Shown: positions 5,613-13,686 of the stretch, piece by piece
How positions within the stretch are numbered: the stretch's first letter is position 1
How the letters are laid out: each line of letters opens with the position of its first letter
Assembly: GCA_017963875.1 (NCBI GenBank)
Contig: JAGCTA010000533.1
Span: forward strand, 1-16,815
Direction of reading: 5' to 3'
Source of the DNA: Victivallales bacterium
GTDB lineage: Bacteria > Verrucomicrobiota > Lentisphaeria > Oligosphaerales > Oligosphaeraceae
Length of the DNA: 16,815 bases
Program-made: the position numbers and the translations under genes
The notes under the pieces: generated by a model
Database searches by the model: none
Told to the model about the DNA's origin: nothing
Seen by the model: only the letters and a program-made list of their open reading frames with translations

Positions 5613-8597
5613 TTACTTGCTATCGAGCATCCAGAGAATGATAGAGTTAAGTGTTGTCTTTTCAATGGGGGTAAGTGGGCAGTCGCGGTCGCCTTTGGCG
5701 ATTCCCAATCCGATGCCCCATGCTGCGAAACGCCCTTTCCCACAAGTCCCTACGACGCCGACGGGGAGTTTGGACGCTGCGTCCAACGCAAACGGCTTGC
5801 CAGTGGTGCCTGGAGTAAGGGCGATGAGGTCAACGAATGTTGATTGCTGCGGGATGACTGGGATATCCTTGCAGATTGGATGTCCCTGGACTGGAAGCCA
5901 CAAGGAAGAATTCAGCGCAGGCTCCTTCGCATAGGCTGTCACTTCAGGGCAGATGATGTTGAAGCCTCTGATGCCAGTCAACGCATGCGTGACCATGAGG
6001 CGTCCTCCGTTGCGGACATACTGATGGAGCAATTCCGCAGTCGCAGGATTCAAGAACAACTGCGCGTTTTTCCGAGGCTGAGGAATGACGATTGCATCGC
6101 AGGCGGCAAGTGATTCTGGCTTGAGGTTCTGGAGCGGGGCGACGTCATAAGACTGGCTTTCCTCAAGCGCCTTGATGATTTCAGACGCACCGAATGCACG
6201 TTGCAGCCAGACGGCGACGCGTGGCTTGCCGTTTTTTTCAAACTGCGGGATGCCTTCCGCGATTTTCTTTTGGCGGACGTCTTCAGGTGAGAGAACTTCC
6301 AGATTCGGGCTTCTGCAAACGTATGTTTTATCATCTGAGATTTCGAGACGATATACCCCAGGGCGCGGGGGGATGAATGAGCACGTCATGTTAGTGCCTT
6401 TGTACCATATCCCTATTTGGGGTTGGATTGGCAAATAGTTCCCATCGCAAAGAATACGCGCCGAACTGCCTTTGGGGAGTTTGAAGGATTCGGGGAAGGA
6501 GAGTTTCGTGATGACATTTTCTGGATAGGCATAACTCTCTGCCATGAGAGGCGTTTTGCTAAGGACAGGCTTCCAGTCGATTCGTGGCGAATGATGAGGG
6601 TAGGGGGCTTGGGAAAAACGTGCTGTGGGACCTTTTGCCAGTTCAGGAAGGATTTCATTGGCGAATTTCGGATTATGGCTGAAGCAGACAAAACCGTCGC
6701 CGCCCAGTTCGCGTGTCATGGAAATCTGCTCTGCAGTGGTGGCGGAATCTGGATGGAGATATGAGCCAATGCCAATGTAAACAGGAATGCGGCTTTTCAC
6801 GCTGTCAATCTGCCTTCTGCACAGGCTTTCAAAAAACTCCTTGTCCGAAGTGTAGTTCATCGGGCAAACAAAATCAAGCCAGCCGTTGTCAATCCACGTT
6901 TCAACCTGCTGCGCGACATTCGAATGAGGTGCCTGATCCCATCCGCCGAAAACTGCAGCCGATACATTGATGGAAGGCTTGAGGGCATGCGCTTCCTTAT
7001 AGACCCGCTCGACAAGGCGGTTGATATTGCCACGGCGCCATTCGTTGAATTTTCTGCGGAGTTTGCCGCCGATGCCGCAGTCTTCTGGCCAGGCCTCAAC
7101 GCGCTTGCCGAGGTACGTTTCAAAAGCCTTTCGGGCAGAGTCCGAATAGTCGCAGTCCTCCTCCGCATAGCGGATATAATCCATGTGTATGCCGTCCACA
7201 TCGTAGTTTCGGATGATTTCAAGGAAAGCGGCGACTTCCAAGTCCTGGTTTTCCTTGATGTGCGGCGCAAGGAAACTGGTCTGGGTGCCCTTGAACGTGA
7301 CCTGTGTGCGTTTTTCATCGACCATTTTCTTTTTCAGAGCATCGGGGGTGCGGTGGCCCATGTTCCAGCAGACCTTCCAGACATGCAGTTCAACGCCGTA
7401 TTTTCGGCAGGCTTCCAGGCATAATTTCAACTGGTCGCCTTTTTTTTCGACGTCTGGGTGCGTTGGCAGGACATTGCTTGGATAATCGGCGATGTATCCC
7501 CAGAGCATATTTGCGAAAATGGCATTGAATCCATTTTCCTTGAGTACACGGATTGTCTTGTCCCAGCCCCAGTTGCTGATTCCATACGCTGAATGGATCC
7601 ATGCCCCGCGGAGTTCATTTGGGCGTGGCCTGCACACAAGCAAAAACGCTTCTCGAGCCATGGGCCGAGCTTGTTCGGCCAACATGTAGGCGTCTGCGAA
7701 TTTCCCTTGTGAGATTTTGATTTTCGCATTGTCCGTCAGTCCGATGGCCTGCGCAAGCAGTTGCGAGTGTTTGCCTGGAGAAAACGCCCTGATGAGTTCA
7801 GTCAGTTCAGCAATGTTGGAGCATTTTCCGATGACTCCGATGTCGTTCAAAAGGTTTTTGGCGGGCTGTTCCCAGATTTCTGGCAATATTGTCGCGGTCA
7901 GTGCCAACATCATGCGTGTCGTCAGCGGGCGATTTTTGATTTGGAGCAATTGAGCGAAGGCAAAACCGTTGCCATGCATGATGACGGCGGGCAGTCCAGT
8001 GGATGAGCCATCTGAATTTCCAAAAGTTCCAATTGGCGATGCGCCGCCTGATGGCAGTGAATTAAGAAGCATGGCGTTGCCCAATGGTTGTTCAAGGGAA
8101 TCAGGAAGTCCCTCAATGCGGTTGAACGAAATTAAAGTCGGCTTCCCAAATTTGTCTTTGGCGACTGGAACGGGCTCTTTTAGGCCGAGAAGACGGCATA
8201 TTTCCTTGTCCTGCGGATAAAACACCATGAGGCGGCAGCCTTTGGCGACGGCATCTTTGACGGCTTGGAGATTTGCATCTGGCAAAGGAGCGTTGCATGG
8301 GAAAATGACGAGTCTTGCTTTGCTCAATGCCAAGGGAGTCAGGGCTGAATCATTGATTTCAGTGACGGCTATGCCTGCGTCTGAATAGAGTTTGACGATG
8401 GCATTTGAACGTCTGTTCATTTCCGTTTGCGTTTCTGAAGTCTTTCGGACTTCACCACGTGCCACAATGATGCTTTCAGGAGAAAAATCGGCAGAAAGGA
8501 CAACATGGAGGGAGAAAAACAGCAGGAAGAAAATGGATTTAATGTGCAGATTGTTCATGGCGGGAAAAATCAATGATTCATGCAATGGTTTGAACAT
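5613..8597 (-). CDS. Exported GHL10-type TIM-barrel glycosidase-like protein flanked by two Rossmann/GATase-like domains
   Basis: A 994-residue protein. A signal peptide lies at about residues 20-36 (SIFFLLFFSLHVVLSA). Residues about 39-240 form an alpha/beta domain with LVIFP (96-100) and GCRLMVFYP (120-128), resembling GATase1/ThuA-like folds, followed by a helical linker (about 245-320). The core (about 327-650) matches glycosyl-hydrolase-like family GHL10 (PF02638 type): RGAWIHSAYG at 330, NGFNAIFANMLWG at 355-367, DGIHMDYIRY (468-477) with acidic residues suited to catalysis, and DFVCPMNYTSD (575-585). A beta-rich stretch (about 690-770) leads to a second alpha/beta domain (about 790-994) with DAIVIPQ and NGGRLMVTHA. 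The first ATG overlaps the upstream stop as TAATG. An internal ATG at 8558 gives a shorter, more typical signal peptide and could be the real start. The substrate is unknown; known GHL10 relatives include peptidoglycan- and polysaccharide-active proteins. Confidence 0.87.
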   Translation of the reverse strand: MFKPLHESLIFPAMNNLHIKSIFFLLFFSLHVVLSADFSPESIIVARGEVRKTSETQTEMNRRSNAIVKLYSDAGIAVTEINDSALTPLALSKARLVIFPCNAPLPDANLQAVKDAVAKGCRLMVFYPQDKEICRLLGLKEPVPVAKDKFGKPTLISFNRIEGLPDSLEQPLGNAMLLNSLPSGGASPIGTFGNSDGSSTGLPAVIMHGNGFAFAQLLQIKNRPLTTRMMLALTATILPEIWEQPAKNLLNDIGVIGKCSNIAELTELIRAFSPGKHSQLLAQAIGLTDNAKIKISQGKFADAYMLAEQARPMAREAFLLVCRPRPNELRGAWIHSAYGISNWGWDKTIRVLKENGFNAIFANMLWGYIADYPSNVLPTHPDVEKKGDQLKLCLEACRKYGVELHVWKVCWNMGHRTPDALKKKMVDEKRTQVTFKGTQTSFLAPHIKENQDLEVAAFLEIIRNYDVDGIHMDYIRYAEEDCDYSDSARKAFETYLGKRVEAWPEDCGIGGKLRRKFNEWRRGNINRLVERVYKEAHALKPSINVSAAVFGGWDQAPHSNVAQQVETWIDNGWLDFVCPMNYTSDKEFFESLCRRQIDSVKSRIPVYIGIGSYLHPDSATTAEQISMTRELGGDGFVCFSHNPKFANEILPELAKGPTARFSQAPYPHHSPRIDWKPVLSKTPLMAESYAYPENVITKLSFPESFKLPKGSSARILCDGNYLPIQPQIGIWYKGTNMTCSFIPPRPGVYRLEISDDKTYVCRSPNLEVLSPEDVRQKKIAEGIPQFEKNGKPRVAVWLQRAFGASEIIKALEESQSYDVAPLQNLKPESLAACDAIVIPQPRKNAQLFLNPATAELLHQYVRNGGRLMVTHALTGIRGFNIICPEVTAYAKEPALNSSLWLPVQGHPICKDIPVIPQQSTFVDLIALTPGTTGKPFALDAASKLPVGVVGTCGKGRFAAWGIGLGIAKGDRDCPLTPIEKTTLNSIILWMLDSK

Positions 8598-10945
8598 TAA
8601 ATTTGGACAGAAACAGAAACTGGTCCGAACAGTCCGCTTTCATGGTAGTCCTTGTCGAACACAGCCAGTCGGTCTTCGTAGGGGGATTGGGGTGGAAACT
8701 CGCTGATGATGCGTTGACGGACGTCTTTTGCGCTCAAAGTGTTGTTCATGGTGTTTGCAACGGTGATTTCAAGAGTATTTGTTCCCTTTTTCAAAGAAAC
8801 GGGATAGACAAAAGGCGCGAAGAACTTTTGTGGCAACGTCTTTCCATTGAGTTTCACTGAAACGTAATGGCAGACTTTCCCGAGGTCAAGCGTTGCTTTC
8901 AAAGCGGTTACGCAGTCAAAACTGATGGAGTAGGTGGCTTTGCCGCTGAAAGACTCGCCTAAAAACTGTGACCAGTCGCCAAGGGAGGCATGAACTGGTG
9001 CGGATTTTTCGGCAATGACTTCCAATTGCTTTGCTCCTGCGCGGTATGTGGCGATTTTCTGTAGTTCCCATCCATGGTCGAGTGGAATTGAAATCGTCTT
9101 GCATGGCTTGGGTGCAGGAATGTCAAAAACCGTATTTGTCATGAAGAGCGCTGAACCGCAGGGGGCAAACTCCCATATGAATCGTCCGTCCTTGGATGGA
9201 ACTTCAATGAATTTGCCTGATTCAGTATCACAGACGACAATGTTTTTTGCGTCGTCGGGCAGGGTGATAGTCGCCTTGACGGTTGAGTCATATGATTCGT
9301 TGACAAAGAAATAGACGCTTCTGTCTGAGTAATCCCGTTTGGTGACGCGAATGTTCCGATTCCCTTTTCCTGTGACGACACAGGTCTTTGGAGCATGGCT
9401 CAACGATGACGCATCCAAGATGCATCCTCCTTTGTCCTGGAATGCCTCTAGTTTTTCCAATGCTTTCTGGGACATCCATTTATGTGTTGGAAGCACTATT
9501 GTGTTGTAGGACATCTTGCCGATTTTCATCAATCCATTGGAAGTGATATGCGCCGAGGCAATCTGGCTGTCATCAATGAAATCGAAGTCCTGCTGGTTTT
9601 CGAGCAGTTTCTGTGCGGTGTCGAAATGGCGTTTAACGGCTTCCCGTCCATCGTTTCCGCCTGCCCAGATGGCGCGGATGTCATAGAGCACGGCTGTTTG
9701 GACGGCGGGCGAACCGTTTGCCAGAAGAGACCCGATTCGAGCGGCGTATGAATAAAGAGGCGCCATGAAATCCCAGATGGTGTTTGTCTCGCTGAAGTTC
9801 GGCACGATCCCAGTCATGAACATGCCATTGCTTTCGTAAAACGAGTAGCCGAAAACAAAAACGGTGATGCCTCGGACGAGTTGATAGTCGATGACCCATT
9901 TCATGATATTTGCGGGCATGCCATCGCCATAGATTGCAAATGATTCGGAGAGGACGCATTTGCTGCCGTTTTGGTGGGCGGCACTAGAGGCGTATTTGGG
10001 GAACGGGATGGGCTTTTCCCCTGGGTAGAGTTGGCGCCAGATGACATCGACTCCAGGGACATCCAATGCGCGGAGGCTTTGGAGGATGTGCCCGTATCCA
10101 TAGAAGACATTGCCTTCGGGGACATCCTCTCCATTGAGATGGCCGCCAGAAAGCAGGTTGTTCTTACGGCACCAGTCTCTGATGGGCAGCAGGAAGCGTT
10201 CCAGGAAGAGTTTGGCACGGAAATCGCAGAAATCGACGCGGATTTTCTGAATGGTTTTGTTCGACGGTTCTTGTTCTAGCAATTTGGGTATGAATGGAGT
10301 GATATCGTACCCTTTTTCCTTTTTGAATGACTCGGCGAAATCCTTTGTCCAAGTCAGTTGGCTGCCAGGACGGTAGGAAGGCATGTTCGGTTCATCTGTG
10401 AAGGTGAATTTGATTGTCTTGCCGAAGTGTCTTGCCATGCTCTTGCGCCATTTTTCATGCGTCAGTTCGATGAACTTGTCGGTGACGTCCAATTCGATGA
10501 CGCTGGGGTATGGCGCAGGGCCATTGGTATTATATGGCGTTGTGATGTCCGAAATATTTCCTTTTTCATCCAGAACCTTGAGATGGGCTGCATAGTCAGT
10601 ATGGTTCAGGGCCATGACCTGCCCGCAACACCCGCCAGACGGCCAGCCGCCTTCATCGTATAGCCAGGCGTTCATGCCAAGTTTTTCAGCATGGTCCATG
10701 ACCTGTGAGAGGATTTCCATGTATTTGTCCGACATGTAGTCAGGAGACATGGTGGAAGGCATGGTCGTTGGTCTGAACCCTTTGGGGAATGGATGGAAGC
10801 AGACGGCCTTGATGCCATGCACCGCCATGTCGTCAAGTTGGGCACAGAGTTTTTTTGTATCCAGTTTTCCGTTGATAATCCAAAAATAACCAGGCGAATA
10901 GATGTTTTCAGGGGCTACAAAGAATTGTTTTTTGAATTTGCTCAT
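8597..10945 (-). CDS. GH106-like glycoside hydrolase (alpha-L-rhamnosidase-related)
   Basis: A 782-residue enzyme with a TIM-barrel front half and beta-sandwich tail. The N-terminal part has LYDEGGWPSG (95-104), a hallmark of GH106 alpha-L-rhamnosidases and their uncharacterised relatives. TFTDEPNMP (181-189, Glu185) and LSESFAIYG (332-340, Glu334) are the best catalytic-acid candidates. The C-terminal jelly roll (about 665-780) has GKVCHYVSVKLNGK (689-702), GTNTLEITVANT (721-732) and SGLFGPV (770-776), the usual ending of this group. At 782 residues it is shorter than many GH106 enzymes, so it may belong to an unclassified sister family. No signal peptide is present, so it should be cytoplasmic, unlike the two exported proteins downstream. 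It is first in the operon; AGGA lies eight bases before the ATG (10957-10954). Rhamnosidase activity is inferred from family resemblance only. Confidence 0.85.
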   Translation of the reverse strand: MSKFKKQFFVAPENIYSPGYFWIINGKLDTKKLCAQLDDMAVHGIKAVCFHPFPKGFRPTTMPSTMSPDYMSDKYMEILSQVMDHAEKLGMNAWLYDEGGWPSGGCCGQVMALNHTDYAAHLKVLDEKGNISDITTPYNTNGPAPYPSVIELDVTDKFIELTHEKWRKSMARHFGKTIKFTFTDEPNMPSYRPGSQLTWTKDFAESFKKEKGYDITPFIPKLLEQEPSNKTIQKIRVDFCDFRAKLFLERFLLPIRDWCRKNNLLSGGHLNGEDVPEGNVFYGYGHILQSLRALDVPGVDVIWRQLYPGEKPIPFPKYASSAAHQNGSKCVLSESFAIYGDGMPANIMKWVIDYQLVRGITVFVFGYSFYESNGMFMTGIVPNFSETNTIWDFMAPLYSYAARIGSLLANGSPAVQTAVLYDIRAIWAGGNDGREAVKRHFDTAQKLLENQQDFDFIDDSQIASAHITSNGLMKIGKMSYNTIVLPTHKWMSQKALEKLEAFQDKGGCILDASSLSHAPKTCVVTGKGNRNIRVTKRDYSDRSVYFFVNESYDSTVKATITLPDDAKNIVVCDTESGKFIEVPSKDGRFIWEFAPCGSALFMTNTVFDIPAPKPCKTISIPLDHGWELQKIATYRAGAKQLEVIAEKSAPVHASLGDWSQFLGESFSGKATYSISFDCVTALKATLDLGKVCHYVSVKLNGKTLPQKFFAPFVYPVSLKKGTNTLEITVANTMNNTLSAKDVRQRIISEFPPQSPYEDRLAVFDKDYHESGLFGPVSVSVQI

Positions 10946-11007
10946 TGGAAAAATCCTGTTGGTTGCTAATCTGTGTGAAAAGATATGGAATAATCATGTC
11001 GAAGTTT

Positions 11008-11035
11008 AATATAACTGGCATTGTTGCTTTCTCAA
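11008..11035 (-). promoter_or_regulatory. Sigma70-like promoter for the GH106/GHL10/toroid operon
   Basis: Read on the minus strand, TTGAGA (11035-11030) and TATATT (11013-11008) are separated by 16 bases and each match the sigma70 consensus at five of six positions. A start site near 11001 would give a leader of about 55 bases before the ATG at 10945. Confidence 0.5.
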
Positions 11036-11061
11036 TAAATTTAAATATATGTGAATAAAAC

Positions 11062-11100
11062 CATTTCTTTCCAGCAAATGAGTGTTTTTTTCTGAAAAAC
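11062..11100. promoter_or_regulatory. Two adjacent dyads between divergent promoters, possible operators
   Basis: CATTT (11062-11066) pairs with AAATG (11076-11080) around a nine-base centre. GTTTTT (11084-11089) pairs with AAAAAC (11095-11100) around five bases. They lie three bases apart between the left- and right-facing promoter candidates, where a shared regulator could bind. In this AT-rich spacer such short arms can arise by chance. Confidence 0.3.
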
Positions 11101-11127
11101 TGATATAGTACATTATTGAAGTATTAT
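11100..11127 (+). promoter_or_regulatory. Weak promoter candidate for the CapA/WbsX/GH36 genes
   Basis: CTGATA (11100-11105) and TATTAT (11122-11127) are 16 bases apart. The -10 matches consensus at five of six positions and the -35 at four of six. The second dyad overlaps its left edge by one base, which would suit an activator- or repressor-controlled promoter. The predicted leader is about 70 bases. Confidence 0.3.
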
Positions 11128-11206
11128 GGATACCCCTTCCTTTTGATGGGAGTGTATTCGGACATTGTTTTTTACAAAAAGAAAATATCAACTAGAAAGG
11201 ACAACT

Positions 11207-12511
11207 ATGGGCACGCAGAAATTGACAGTTACTGGAACAGGGGATTCCCTTTTTGTGACAGAATTCCCTCGCGAGTATGACGGAAAAATAAACACAGTGG
11301 CGGATTTTATCCAATCCTGTGATGTCAAACTCACAAATCTGGAGACCAACCTGTCCGATTTTGAATACTATGCAGGTGCCTACAGCGGAGGCACATGGCT
11401 CAATACGCGCAGAAGTTGCATCTCTGAATTGCTGCGCTATGGATTCAATTATTTTGGAAACGCGAACAACCATGCATTCGATTATTCATACAATGGATTG
11501 CTGTCCACCATTGAGACGCTTGACCGAAACGGTCTGGCACATTCAGGCACTGGTCGCAGTCTGGAAGAAGCCGGGAAACCTGCCATCCTGGAGGCAAATG
11601 GGCTGAAAACAGCGGTCTTTGCTGTCGATGCCTCATTTGAAAAAGCATCCAAGGCGGGACGCGCGACAAAGAAACTGATTGCACGCCCAGGCGTCAATTA
11701 TCTCAGGCACGAAAAGGTGTATAAGGTCACTGAGGAGGAAATGGCCGAACTGAAGAAGATTGCTGCCAGCACGCGAATCAATTTTGACCGCGAGCGTTCC
11801 ATTGCAACAGGATACAAGACTCCAGACCCCGAGGGGTATTTCTTCTTTGGAGAGAAGAAGTTCACGACAAAGGACGGCATCCCCGCGACTTCATGCAATG
11901 AAGCAGACTTGACTCGGATAACGGATGGAATCAAGGAAGCGCTTAAAACCTGCGATTACGCGTTTGTGTTGATCCATTGCCATGACAATGACTCGATTCG
12001 CGAGGAAAATCCCCCCGCGTATTTGACTGAATTCGCCCATGCGTGTCTGGATGCGGGAGCGTCGGCGATTTTCGGCGGCGGCTGCCACCGTCTGAGGGGA
12101 TTGGAAATGTACAAGGGGCTACCGATTTTCTATTCTTTGGGTGACTTCATTTACCAGGGGCTCAAGGTCGAGCATCTGCCTGCGGATTTCATGGAGGCCT
12201 ACAGCATCAATATTTACTCGACGGCGGAGCAGGCCTTGTATGCCAGGTCGCGCGGAAACAAGGTCGGGTTGCACTGCAACAAGAAAAACTATCAGACTTT
12301 GCTCCCGAAACTCGAGTTCCAGGATGGGAAACTAACGGGATTCGCCATGCTTCCTGTCTATCTGAATTTTGACAGAAAGGATGATATGAACGGTCTCCCA
12401 GAGGCTGCGACTGGCGCGGAAGCGACGGAAATTTTCGAGTTGATGCAGGAACTGAGTGCACCTTTTGGAGTCAAACTTGCCATGGAAGACGGTTTGATTC
12501 GCCTTGCCTAA
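11207..12511 (+). CDS. CapA-family metallophosphoesterase-like protein, no membrane anchor
   Basis: A 434-residue protein of the CapA / PGA_cap family, a calcineurin-like metallophosphoesterase fold first known from poly-gamma-glutamate capsule synthesis. Visible blocks are TGTGDS (9-14), NLETNLS (44-50), GNANNHAFDY (84-93), HSGTG (112-116), LIHCHDND (255-262) and GGGCHRLRGLE (290-300) followed by YSLGDF (309-314). These supply the Asp, Asn and His ligands for a two-metal site, though LIHCHDND differs from the HWG-type block usual in CapA. Residues about 148-225 look like an insertion. No signal peptide or transmembrane helix is seen, so it is probably cytoplasmic and not a classical capsule protein. 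I chose the ATG at 11207, with AGGA five bases upstream; a TTG at 11165 lacks such a site. It is first of three plus-strand genes and may hydrolyse a phosphorylated sugar intermediate, which is inference. Confidence 0.85.
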   Translation: MGTQKLTVTGTGDSLFVTEFPREYDGKINTVADFIQSCDVKLTNLETNLSDFEYYAGAYSGGTWLNTRRSCISELLRYGFNYFGNANNHAFDYSYNGLLSTIETLDRNGLAHSGTGRSLEEAGKPAILEANGLKTAVFAVDASFEKASKAGRATKKLIARPGVNYLRHEKVYKVTEEEMAELKKIAASTRINFDRERSIATGYKTPDPEGYFFFGEKKFTTKDGIPATSCNEADLTRITDGIKEALKTCDYAFVLIHCHDNDSIREENPPAYLTEFAHACLDAGASAIFGGGCHRLRGLEMYKGLPIFYSLGDFIYQGLKVEHLPADFMEAYSINIYSTAEQALYARSRGNKVGLHCNKKNYQTLLPKLEFQDGKLTGFAMLPVYLNFDRKDDMNGLPEAATGAEATEIFELMQELSAPFGVKLAMEDGLIRLA

Positions 12512-12540
12512 ATATCAAAACACAAATAGTCTGATAGAAA

Positions 12541-13668
12541 ATGGAAATTCAAAAGACAAGTCAGAAAATAGATGTCGCCGCGTATGTATGGCCTTCATAT
12601 ACAGGAGATGAACCTAGGACACGTATGTTCTGGCCAGAGGGCATGGGCGAATGGCAGTCCGTGAAGAATTCAGTCAAGAAGGCACCCGATCATGACTGGC
12701 CGCGCTATCCGTTGTGGGGATATGTCAACGAAGCGGATCCGTATGTCATGTCGATGGAGATAGATGCGGCGGCAGACCATGGTGTGAACGTTTTTATCTA
12801 CGACTGGTATTGGTTTGATCACAGGCCATTCCTTGAGCAGTGCCTTGACAACGGATTTCTCAAGGCACCCAACCGCAACCGCATGAAATTCTATCTCATG
12901 TGGGCGAATCACGATGCGAATCACCTTTGGGATATTCGCCAGTCGGACTGCAATGGTTCTACGGTGATATGGGGCGGAGCCGTTGACCGTCATGATTTCG
13001 AGGTGATTGTCCATCGCGTCATTGAAAAGTATTTCAGCCAGCCGAATTATTATCAAATTGACGGCTGTCCTGTTTTCATGATTTATGAACTGCGCAATCT
13101 AGTTGTTGGGCTGGGGGGCATTGACAAATGCAGGGAAGCATTGGACTATTTCAGGGCGGAGACCGTCAAAGCGGGCTTCAAAGGGCTGAATCTTCAGGCA
13201 ACCGTGTGGAGCGTGAGCCGTGGCAATGCCAGCGGAGTCGATGCAACGCTTTCAGGAATGAGCCGAACAGATTTTGACCGTCTTGGATTTGACAGCATGA
13301 CGCATTACCAGTTTGTCCATTTTGCACGCATGGACAAGGATTATCTTGAGATTCTGAACGATGTGGAACAGGAATGGGAAAAGATAGACGAAACCTTTAA
13401 GCAAGTCTATTATCCGCATATTTCCATAGGATGGGACAACAATCCGCGTTTCAGAGAATACCGTCCGTACATCTGTCGAAACAACACGCCTGAAAACTTT
13501 GGCAAGGGGCTTGAGTTGGCCAAGAGATATCTGGAGAAACATCCTGAACGACAGCGTCTTATTACATTAAATAGTTGGAATGAATGGACTGAGACGAGTT
13601 ATTTGGAGCCCGACACCTTGAACGGCTATGGATATCTTGATGCGGTCAAGGCGGCGGTTCTCAACTGA
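12541..13668 (+). CDS. GH99-like WbsX-family protein
   Basis: A 375-residue TIM-barrel protein of the WbsX group (PF14307 type), often labelled glycosyltransferase but related to GH99 endo-alpha-mannosidases/mannanases. It shows AAYVWPSY near the start (13-20), FIYDWYWF (85-92), SIGWDNNPRF (295-304) and NSWNEWTETSYLEPD (344-358). The EWTE spacing (Glu348 and Glu351) matches the EWxE motif in which GH99 enzymes carry their paired catalytic glutamates, so a hydrolase role is plausible. No signal peptide is present. It starts 29 bases after the CapA gene and ends 18 bases before the GH36 gene, consistent with one transcript. The ribosome site is weak (GATAGAAA before the ATG), but the N-terminal strand expected for the family begins at residue 11, so the start fits. 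The substrate is unknown; alpha-mannosides or related linkages are the family-based guess. Confidence 0.83.
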   Translation: MEIQKTSQKIDVAAYVWPSYTGDEPRTRMFWPEGMGEWQSVKNSVKKAPDHDWPRYPLWGYVNEADPYVMSMEIDAAADHGVNVFIYDWYWFDHRPFLEQCLDNGFLKAPNRNRMKFYLMWANHDANHLWDIRQSDCNGSTVIWGGAVDRHDFEVIVHRVIEKYFSQPNYYQIDGCPVFMIYELRNLVVGLGGIDKCREALDYFRAETVKAGFKGLNLQATVWSVSRGNASGVDATLSGMSRTDFDRLGFDSMTHYQFVHFARMDKDYLEILNDVEQEWEKIDETFKQVYYPHISIGWDNNPRFREYRPYICRNNTPENFGKGLELAKRYLEKHPERQRLITLNSWNEWTETSYLEPDTLNGYGYLDAVKAAVLN

Positions 13669-13686
13669 TTAAACGGAGTTTTTCCA

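Noticed and set aside
5392..5934. 180-codon open frame on the plus strand across the toroid/GHL10 junction
   Set aside because: It overlaps two real minus-strand genes and is low-complexity with no domain; it is a shadow frame.
11165..11206. TTG start extending the CapA protein by 14 residues
   Set aside because: There is no ribosome site before it, whereas AGGA is well placed for the ATG at 11207. The extension is basic with no family match.
11207..12511. Capsule (poly-gamma-glutamate) synthesis locus
   Set aside because: No CapB or CapC partner and no membrane anchor; only the CapA fold is present.
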